In this document: positions 1 to 4,482 of the stretch, one piece after another
Position numbering within the stretch: the first letter of the stretch is position 1
Layout: the number at the start of each line of letters is the position of its first letter
Source: Nocardioidaceae bacterium
GTDB lineage: Bacteria; Actinomycetota; Actinomycetes; Propionibacteriales; Nocardioidaceae
Reading direction: 5' to 3'
DNA: 5,054 bases
Assembly (NCBI GenBank): GCA_013698435.1
Contig: JACCVA010000229.1
Coordinates: 1 to 5,054 of the forward strand
Position numbers and translations under genes: made by a program
The notes under the pieces: generated by a model
What the model saw: the letters and a program-made list of their open reading frames with translations, nothing else
The model's database searches: none
Told to the model about the DNA's origin: nothing

Positions 1-154
1 GCACCAGCTGCCGGTTGGCGACCGGGTCGGAGACGGCCGCTCCGACGGCTACCACGCCGAGCAACCCTCCCCCGACGTACCCGAGCATGCGGCCACCGGT
101 CGCCGCGAACTTCTCGACGAGCGGACCACCAGCGTCCACGGCAGGGTTGGGCAT
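1..154 (-). CDS. N-terminal part of a probable membrane or membrane-anchored protein of unknown function (cut by window start)
   Basis: Reading the minus strand from the ATG at 154-152 gives 51 uninterrupted codons to the window edge. The product begins MPNPAVDAGGPLVEKFAATG, then has a glycine/valine/leucine-rich hydrophobic stretch at about residues 23-41 (MLGYVGGGLLGVVAVGAAV), followed by SDPVANRQLV. This looks like a first transmembrane helix after a short, weakly amphipathic N-terminus; there is no cleavable signal peptide with a positive n-region. No Shine-Dalgarno sequence precedes the ATG, but a promoter-like element lies 7 nt upstream of it, so a leaderless start is plausible. An internal ATG at residue 23 is a less likely start because it would begin directly at the helix. 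The gene is divergent from deoC. I do not recognise the family; small PH-domain or integral membrane proteins occur beside actinobacterial deoC, but the visible part is too short to tell. The G+C-rich codon pattern supports real coding. Confidence 0.6.
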   Translation of the reverse strand, partial: MPNPAVDAGGPLVEKFAATGGRMLGYVGGGLLGVVAVGAAVSDPVANRQLV

Positions 155-161
155 GCAAGAA

Positions 162-189
162 ACGATAGTTGTCCGCAGCCGCAGACCAA
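162..189 (-). promoter_or_regulatory. Candidate promoter of the divergent membrane-protein gene
   Basis: On the minus strand, a -35-like TTGGTC (189-184) is followed after 16 nt by TATCGT (167-162), which fits the actinobacterial TANNNT -10 pattern. The ATG at 154 begins 7 nt after the -10 element, so transcription would start at or one base before the start codon, giving a leaderless mRNA. This agrees with the absence of a ribosome binding site. The assignment rests on motif and spacing only. Confidence 0.4.
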
Positions 190-199
190 GTCTTGAGAC

Positions 200-214
200 G
201 CAACCGTTGCCAAC
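200..214. repeat. Overlapping short palindromes with GTTG/CAAC half-sites in the divergent control region
   Basis: The stretch 200-210 reads GCAACCGTTGC, a perfect 5-bp inverted repeat around one central base. It overlaps GTTGCCAAC at 206-214, a 4-bp inverted repeat around one base. A third GTTG-N4-CAAC lies at 318-329 over the deoC start. The first two sit just upstream of the minus-strand -35 element, and the third would cover the deoC transcription start. They could be operator half-sites for a shared regulator of the divergent genes. Such short palindromes also arise by chance in GC-rich DNA. The rest of the 155-321 gap contains no RNA gene or further coding sequence that I can recognise. 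Confidence 0.2.
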
Positions 215-309
215 ACGAGCCCGCGGCTGCGCGACTTATGCGTTCGCCCCGCCTGGACCGCCCGTTCAGTGACCACCTCATCCGCCACAGGATTTGGCAG
301 ACACACCAC

Positions 310-315
310 TAGAAT
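310..315 (+). promoter_or_regulatory. deoC: -10 element placed for leaderless transcription of deoC
   Basis: TAGAAT at 310-315 matches the actinobacterial -10 consensus TANNNT. Taking its last T as -7, +1 falls exactly on the G of the GTG at 322. No Shine-Dalgarno sequence precedes the start, and the TAG inside this element is an in-frame stop that rules out any earlier start. The region 16-18 nt upstream (about 286-293) shows no good -35. TTGGCA at 294-299 is too close to the -10 element to serve. Together these features point to a leaderless deoC transcript. Confidence 0.5.
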
Positions 316-321
316 GCGTTG

Positions 322-1308
322 GTGGCAACTCCCGTAGCGACCTCTCCCGGACCCGGCTTGGAGGGTCTGGCCGACGCCGTGTCGTCCCCAGGTGCGCTGC
401 ACCGCTTCCTCCACGGTTTGCCCGGCGTGGACCAGGTGGGCTGCGAGGCCCGCGTCGCGACCCTGTCGAGCCGGTCCATCAAGACGACCAGCAAGGCGTG
501 GGCGCTCGACCTGGCCGTGTCGATGATCGACCTCACCACCCTCGAGGGCCAAGACACTGTGGGCAAGGTCCGTGCACTGTGCGCCAAGGGGCAGCGGCCC
601 GACCCCGAGGACTCGACCTGTCCCCAGGTCGCCGCTATCTGCGTCTACCCCGACATGGTCGCCACCGCCAAAGCCGCGCTGGGCAGCTCCGGCGTCCACG
701 TGGCATCGGTCGCGACCGCGTTCCCGTCGGGCCGGTCGACGCTCGACATCAAGCTTCAAGACACCCAGGACGCCGTGGCCGCCGGCGCCGACGAGATCGA
801 CATGGTGATCGACCGCGGCGCGTTCTTGTCCGGCGACTTCCAGCGTGTGTTCGACGACATCGTCGCCGTCAAGCAGGCGTGCCGCCGCCCGACCGGCGAC
901 GACGCGCACCTCAAGGTCATCATGGAGACCGGCGAGCTCGTCACCTACGACAACGTCCGCCGCGCGTCATGGTTGTCGATGCTCGCCGGCGCCGACTTCA
1001 TCAAGTCCAGCACCGGCAAGGTCCAGCCGGCCGCCACGATGCCGGTCACATTGATCATGCTCGAAGCCGTGCGCGACTTCCGCGAGGCGACCGGCCGGAT
1101 GGTCGGCGTCAAGGCGGCGGGCGGCATCAGCACCGCCAAGGACGCGATCAAATACCTCGTGATGGTCAACGAGACCACCGGCGACGACTGGCTCGAACCG
1201 CACTGGTTCCGGTTCGGCGCTTCGCGCCTGCTCAACGACCTGCTGATGCAACGCACCAAGATGACCACCGGCCGGTATTCCGGTCCCGACTACTTCACGC
1301 TGGATTAG
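322..1308 (+). CDS. deoC: Deoxyribose-phosphate aldolase (DERA, DeoC)
   Basis: This cytosolic class I aldolase cleaves 2-deoxy-D-ribose 5-phosphate to glyceraldehyde 3-phosphate and acetaldehyde in deoxynucleoside catabolism. The 328-residue product carries the expected motifs. These are SRSIKTTSKAW and MIDLTTLEGQDT near residues 50-76; ADEIDMVI with the catalytic Asp at 160 (E. coli Asp102); GADFIKSSTGK with the Schiff-base Lys at 228 (E. coli Lys167); GVKAAGG with the second Lys at 264 (E. coli Lys201); and WFRFGASRLLNDLL. The C-terminus GRYSGPDYFTLD retains tyrosines in the region where E. coli has its catalytic Tyr259. The protein is about 70 residues longer than E. coli DeoC and resembles the longer form that includes human DERA. 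An in-frame TAG at 310 limits the start to TTG 319 or GTG 322. GTG is preferred because it coincides with the predicted transcription start. It is the first gene of a tight operon; its stop is 11 nt before the ALDH start. Oddities are Ser for the usual Thr after Lys228, Ala for the usual Pro after Lys264, and a few extra residues (ACRRPTGDDAHLKV). Confidence 0.96.
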   Translation: MATPVATSPGPGLEGLADAVSSPGALHRFLHGLPGVDQVGCEARVATLSSRSIKTTSKAWALDLAVSMIDLTTLEGQDTVGKVRALCAKGQRPDPEDSTCPQVAAICVYPDMVATAKAALGSSGVHVASVATAFPSGRSTLDIKLQDTQDAVAAGADEIDMVIDRGAFLSGDFQRVFDDIVAVKQACRRPTGDDAHLKVIMETGELVTYDNVRRASWLSMLAGADFIKSSTGKVQPAATMPVTLIMLEAVRDFREATGRMVGVKAAGGISTAKDAIKYLVMVNETTGDDWLEPHWFRFGASRLLNDLLMQRTKMTTGRYSGPDYFTLD

Positions 1309-1319
1309 AGGCCGCCCTG

Positions 1320-2765
1320 ATGGCATTCGAGTACGCCCCAGCTCCGGAGTCGCGCGCGATCGTCGACCTCAAGTCGTCGTATGGCCTGTTCATCGGCGGC
1401 GAGTTCGTCGACGGCAGTGGCCACGCGTTCAAGTCCGTGAGCCCGGCCACCGAGGAGGTCCTCGCGGAGGTCGCCGAGGCGACCGACGCAGACGTCGACA
1501 GGGCAGTCGCGGCGGCCCGTCGTGCGTACGCCCGCACCTGGTCGAAGATGTCGGGCGCCCAACGGTCGAAGTACCTTTTCCGGATCGCGCGCATCATCCA
1601 GGAGCGGTCCCGCGAGCTGGCCGTGCTCGAGTCGCTCGACAACGGCAAGCCGATCCGCGAGTCCCGCGACGTCGACATCCCCCTCGTGGCCGCGTACTTC
1701 TTCTACTACGCCGGGTGGGCCGACAAGCTCGAGTACGCGCTGCCGCAGCGACGCGGCGGCACCTCGACGCCGCGCCCGCTCGGCGTGGCTGGGCAGGTGA
1801 TCCCCTGGAACTTCCCGTTGCTCATGCTGGCGTGGAAGATCGCGCCCGCGCTGGCGGCCGGCAACACCGTCGTGCTCAAGCCTGCCGAGACGACCTCGCT
1901 CACAGCACTGCTGTTCGCCGAGATCTGCCAGCAGGCCGACCTGCCGCCCGGAGTCGTCAACATCGTCACCGGGGCAGGCGAGACCGGCCGCGCTCTGGTC
2001 GGCCACCCCGACGTCGACAAGGTCGCCTTCACCGGGTCGACCGAGGTCGGCAAGGCGATCGGACGCACCGTCGCCGGCACCCGCAAGTCCGTCACGCTCG
2101 AGCTGGGCGGCAAAGCGGCCAACATCGTCTTCGACGACGCCCCCATCGACCAGGCGGTCGAGGGCATCGTCAACGGCATCTTCTTCAACCAGGGTCACGT
2201 GTGCTGCGCCGGCTCGCGGCTCCTCGTCCAGGAGAGCGTGTACGACGACGTGCTGGCCCGGTTGAAACGGCGGATGGCGACACTTCGGCTGGGCGATCCG
2301 CTCGACAAGAACACCGATGTCGGGGCGATCAACTCCAGTGAGCAGCTTGCCCGCATCCGTGAGCTGTCGGCCGTGGGCGAGACCGAGGGTGCCGAACGCT
2401 GGTCACCCCCCTGCGAGCTGCCCGACCGCGGGTTCTGGTTCGCGCCGACGATCTTCACCGGCGTGAGCCAGGCGCATCGGATCGCGCGCGAGGAGATCTT
2501 CGGCCCGGTGCTGTCCATCCTCACCTTCCGCACCCCTGCCGAGGCCGTCGAGAAGGCCAACAACACGCCCTTCGGGCTGTCGGCCGGTGTGTGGACCGAC
2601 AAGGGTTCACGCATCCTGTGGATGGCCAACCAGCTCCGCGCCGGCGTCGTGTGGGCCAACACGTTCAACCGTTTCGATCCGACCAGCCCGTTCGGCGGTT
2701 ACAAGGAGTCGGGCTACGGCCGCGAGGGCGGCCGCCACGGTCTGGAGGCCTACCTTGCCACGTGA
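1320..2765 (+). CDS. NAD(P)+-dependent aldehyde dehydrogenase, catalytically complete; resembles the N-terminal unit of ALDH16
   Basis: This 481-residue ALDH-superfamily enzyme oxidises an aldehyde to a carboxylic acid; next to deoC the likely substrate is acetaldehyde. All key residues are visible: Asn164 in VIPWNFPL (oxyanion site), Lys187 and Glu190 in VLKPAE (cofactor ribose/phosphate), FTGSTEVG at 237-244 (Rossmann turn), Glu261 in LELGGK (general base), Cys295 in NQGHVCCAGSR (nucleophile; Cys296 adjacent) and Glu392 in EEIFGPV. A glutamate at 190 favours NAD+ over NADP+. The end is unusual: after GREGGRHGLEAYLAT it stops, lacking the final strand (of the TEVKTVTVKVP type in ALDH2) that normally forms the oligomerisation domain. 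The hairpin after YYAGWADKLE is also short. The ATG start has AGAGG at 1307-1311, 8 nt upstream and overlapping the deoC stop, so the two genes look co-transcribed. The last 11 nt overlap the next gene, an inactive ALDH relative. Confidence 0.95.
   Translation: MAFEYAPAPESRAIVDLKSSYGLFIGGEFVDGSGHAFKSVSPATEEVLAEVAEATDADVDRAVAAARRAYARTWSKMSGAQRSKYLFRIARIIQERSRELAVLESLDNGKPIRESRDVDIPLVAAYFFYYAGWADKLEYALPQRRGGTSTPRPLGVAGQVIPWNFPLLMLAWKIAPALAAGNTVVLKPAETTSLTALLFAEICQQADLPPGVVNIVTGAGETGRALVGHPDVDKVAFTGSTEVGKAIGRTVAGTRKSVTLELGGKAANIVFDDAPIDQAVEGIVNGIFFNQGHVCCAGSRLLVQESVYDDVLARLKRRMATLRLGDPLDKNTDVGAINSSEQLARIRELSAVGETEGAERWSPPCELPDRGFWFAPTIFTGVSQAHRIAREEIFGPVLSILTFRTPAEAVEKANNTPFGLSAGVWTDKGSRILWMANQLRAGVVWANTFNRFDPTSPFGGYKESGYGREGGRHGLEAYLAT
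2744..2748 (+). promoter_or_regulatory. Strong ribosome binding site that fixes the TTG start of the ALDH-like gene
   Basis: GGAGG lies inside the last codons of the upstream aldehyde dehydrogenase, 6 nt before the TTG at 2755. The reading frame of the downstream gene is open upstream to about 2587, so the start cannot be set by a stop codon. The close match and good spacing, together with ALDH homology beginning a few residues later (KLYIGGKF), support TTG 2755. The arrangement suggests translational coupling of the two proteins. Confidence 0.7.
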
Positions 2766-3633
2766 CAGCAGGCTCGAAGTCCGCAAGACCTCCAAGCTCT
2801 ACATCGGCGGCAAGTTCGCGCGCAGCGAGAGCGGCCGCTCTTACGTCGTCAACGACGGCCGGGGGCGCTTCCTCGCCAACGCCGCCGCCGCCTCGCGCAA
2901 GGACGCCCGTGACGCCGTCGTCGCCGCACGCAAGGCGTTCCCTGGCTGGTCAGGCGCGACGGCGTACAACCGCGGCCAGGTCCTCTACCGGGTCGCCGAG
3001 GTGATGGAGGGCCGCCGCCAGCAGTTCACCGACGAGGTGGCCACGGCCGAGGGCGTCACCCGTGCCCGCGCCAGCCGCAGCGTCGACCAGGCGATCGACC
3101 GGCTCGTCTGGTACGCCGGCTGGACCGACAAGATCGCGCAGGTGGTCGGCGCCACCAACCCGGTGGCCGGACCGTACTTCGACTTCTCGGTCCCCGAGCC
3201 GACCGGCGTCGTAGCCGTGCTGGCGCCTCAGCAGTCGTCTCTGCTGGGGCTCGTCTCGGTCGTCGCACCGGTCGTGGCCGGGGGCAACACGGTTGTGGTG
3301 ACGTCGTCGCGAGACCGACCGCTGCCCGCGATCTCGTTCGCCGAGGTGCTGGCCACCTCCGACGTGCCCGGCGGCGTGGTCAACATCTTGACCGGCTCGG
3401 TCGGCGACACCGCCCCGTGGCTCGCCTCACACATGGACGTCAACGCCCTCGACCTCACCGGCGCTGCCGGCGACGCCGAGCACGCCACCTTGCTCGAGGT
3501 GGCTGCCGTCGACAACCTCAAGCGCGTTCGCCGTGCGCCCGACGCCGAACCGGACTGGACGCTCGACCCCGGCCTCGACCGCATCACGAGCTTCCTCGAG
3601 ACCAAGACGGTCTGGCACCCCATCGGCGTGTGA
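2755..3633 (+). CDS. Truncated ALDH-like pseudoenzyme, equivalent to the C-terminal domain of ALDH16
   Basis: The 292-residue product is clearly related to aldehyde dehydrogenases but much shorter than the usual 480-500 residues. Recognisable segments are KLYIGGKFARSESGRSY (14-30), ARDAVVAARKAFPGWSGA (51-68), RLVWYAGWTDKIA (117-129), a hairpin ending in VPEPTGVVAVLAP (146-158), APVVAGGNTVVV (171-182), PGGVVNILTG (205-214) and MDVNALDLTGA (227-237). It then jumps to a C-terminal part ending FLETKTVWHPIG, which resembles the terminal oligomerisation strand of normal ALDHs. The catalytic domain is absent: there is no ELGGK, no catalytic Cys and no EIFGP. The Asn of WNFP is replaced (APQQSS) and the Lys of LKPAE is replaced (VTSSRD), so aldehyde oxidation is not expected. 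Codon use matches its neighbours and the frame is intact, so it does not look like a decaying gene. It overlaps the active ALDH by 11 nt and is probably a structural or regulatory subunit of it. The link to ALDH16 is inferred from architecture and recalled family knowledge. Confidence 0.88.
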   Translation: MPRDSRLEVRKTSKLYIGGKFARSESGRSYVVNDGRGRFLANAAAASRKDARDAVVAARKAFPGWSGATAYNRGQVLYRVAEVMEGRRQQFTDEVATAEGVTRARASRSVDQAIDRLVWYAGWTDKIAQVVGATNPVAGPYFDFSVPEPTGVVAVLAPQQSSLLGLVSVVAPVVAGGNTVVVTSSRDRPLPAISFAEVLATSDVPGGVVNILTGSVGDTAPWLASHMDVNALDLTGAAGDAEHATLLEVAAVDNLKRVRRAPDAEPDWTLDPGLDRITSFLETKTVWHPIGV

Positions 3634-3655
3634 CGTCTCCTGCCGAGGCGGCACG

Positions 3656-4447
3656 ATGAGCGACGTCGACCCGCACGCCGACACCGCCGACCGGACCGTC
3701 ATGAGTGACGGCGTCGGCCGGCTGCTGTTCACCTACACCGTCACCGAGAGTGCGGGGACGGCGCGACCGTGGGCCGACCAGGTGTGGCGGCCGGGTGAGG
3801 TGCCGGTTGCCGCCGTGTGCGAAACCGCCATCGCAGCCTTCCCCGGGTGGCGGCTGTCCACCGCCGACGCCGCGCTCGTCACCGCTCTGGAGAAGTCCGG
3901 CGCCACCGCGAGGCGACACGCGCACACGATGACGCACCCACTTGTCGATCTGCCCGACGTACGGCGGGTCGAAGGCCTGCGCATCGAGAAGCTGACCGTG
4001 GCGATGCTCGACGAGCACGCCGACGAGCTGGGTGCGATGCACGTCGCGGCCTACCCATCAGACCACCCCGACGCCGTCGACGGCGACACCGAAGCCCTGG
4101 CCGACCAGCTGCGCGCCACCGCGCGAGGTGAGCTGCTCGGGCCGTTGATGGACGTGTCGCGAGCTGCCTGGTCGACAGAAGCGGCCCTTGGCGTGTGTCT
4201 GGTGGTCGACCGGGCTGGGCGGCCGCCACACGCCGGTCCCTGGGTGATCGACGTGTTCCGCCATCCTGCGGCGCCGCACGGTGCTGGAACTGCTCTACTA
4301 GCGGCGACCCTGCATGCGGCCGCCCGGCAGGAGCTGTCAGCGTTGTCGCTCGCCGTCAGTCACGACAACGTGCAGGCCAGGAAGGTCTACGAGCGCCTCG
4401 GTTTCCGCGACGTGCACGAGGACTGGACGGTCGACCTTCCGGCCTGA
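3656..4447 (+). CDS. GNAT-family N-acetyltransferase with an extended N-terminal region
   Basis: The 263-residue product has a GNAT fold in its C-terminal half. WVIDVFRHPAAPHGAGTALL (196-215) contains strand beta-4 and the acetyl-CoA pyrophosphate-binding loop (HGAGTA, a variant of the Q/R-x-x-G-x-G/A motif). LSLAVSHDNVQARKVYERLGF (230-250) is the typical closing motif with Asn239 and Tyr245. Residues 110-135 (IEKLTVAMLDEHADELGAMHVAAY) look like the first strand and helix of that domain. Residues 1-105 form a separate region; its part LSTADAALVTALEKSGATAR resembles the end of a GNAT fold, so a degenerate first GNAT half is possible. Substrate is unknown: protein N-termini, small amines or antibiotics cannot be told apart. 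The ATG start is supported by GAGG at 3645-3648, 7 nt upstream; the frame is open further upstream. It follows the ALDH-like gene by 22 nt and is likely in the same operon, but no metabolic link to deoxyribose is evident. An ATG at codon 16 is a weaker alternative start. Confidence 0.85.
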   Translation: MSDVDPHADTADRTVMSDGVGRLLFTYTVTESAGTARPWADQVWRPGEVPVAAVCETAIAAFPGWRLSTADAALVTALEKSGATARRHAHTMTHPLVDLPDVRRVEGLRIEKLTVAMLDEHADELGAMHVAAYPSDHPDAVDGDTEALADQLRATARGELLGPLMDVSRAAWSTEAALGVCLVVDRAGRPPHAGPWVIDVFRHPAAPHGAGTALLAATLHAAARQELSALSLAVSHDNVQARKVYERLGFRDVHEDWTVDLPA

Positions 4448-4469
4448 TTCCCGGAGGCGACCTTCCGGC
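4432..4469. repeat. 12-nt direct repeat flanking the end of the GNAT gene
   Basis: CGACCTTCCGGC occurs at 4432-4443, covering the last codons of the GNAT gene, and again at 4458-4469 in the gap before the kinase gene, with starts 26 nt apart. The second copy forms the 3' arm of the hairpin at 4451-4468. The copies could be paired binding sites, a small local duplication or chance. Identity over 12 bases at this spacing is the only evidence. Confidence 0.35.
4451..4468 (+). terminator. Short hairpin between the GNAT and kinase genes; possible weak terminator or operator
   Basis: CCGGAGG (4451-4457) can pair with CCTTCCGG bases 4462-4468 around the 4-nt loop CGAC, giving a 7-bp stem with one G-U pair. 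No run of T follows (the next bases are CACAATGAAC), so it is not a canonical intrinsic terminator, although actinobacteria often use hairpins without a T tract. It begins 3 nt after the GNAT stop, which suits a partial terminator or an mRNA end-stabilising structure. The GGAGG within it is 25 nt from the kinase start and too far to act as its ribosome binding site. Confidence 0.3.
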
Positions 4470-4474
4470 ACAAT
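4469..4474 (+). promoter_or_regulatory. Weak -10-like element before the kinase gene
   Basis: CACAAT differs from the TANNNT pattern at the first base and ends 8 nt before the GTG at 4483. The kinase start has no Shine-Dalgarno sequence at usable distance, so a leaderless transcript starting near 4483 is possible, paralleling deoC. No convincing -35 was found. Read-through from the upstream operon is an equal alternative. Confidence 0.22.
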
Positions 4475-4482
4475 GAACCCCC

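Noticed and set aside
294..299. TTGGCA as a -35 element for deoC.
   Set aside because: It is only 10 nt from the TAGAAT -10 element, much shorter than the usual 16-18 nt spacing.
49..909. A 286-codon open frame on the minus strand opposite deoC.
   Set aside because: Its product has low-complexity, Val/Gly/Arg/Asp-rich sequence typical of the antisense of GC-rich coding DNA, and it conflicts with the well-supported DeoC frame and the divergent promoter region.
294..1319. The frame of the aldehyde dehydrogenase stays open upstream through the whole deoC region, suggesting a giant 823-aa protein.
   Set aside because: The upstream translation is arginine/proline-rich with no family resemblance, and it lies out of frame over clear DeoC coding. 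ALDH homology begins just after the ATG at 1320, which has AGAGG in place.
1305..2198. A 297-codon open frame on the minus strand opposite the aldehyde dehydrogenase.
   Set aside because: It mirrors the codon structure of the real ALDH gene and shows no recognisable motif, start signal or family similarity.
2744..2768. Programmed +1 frameshift joining the two ALDH genes, since GGAGG and CTT precede a TGAC as in prfB.
   Set aside because: The spacing differs from the RF2 site: the GGAGG is far from the TGA, and CTT is not next to the stop. The P-site codon ACG would not re-pair with CGT after a +1 slip. Reinitiation at TTG 2755 explains the arrangement better.
2755..3633. The short ALDH-like gene as a decaying pseudogene.
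   Set aside because: It has an unbroken frame, normal codon use, a strong ribosome binding site and conserved-looking ends. The catalytic-domain loss is clean and matches a known domain type, so a maintained pseudoenzyme is more likely.
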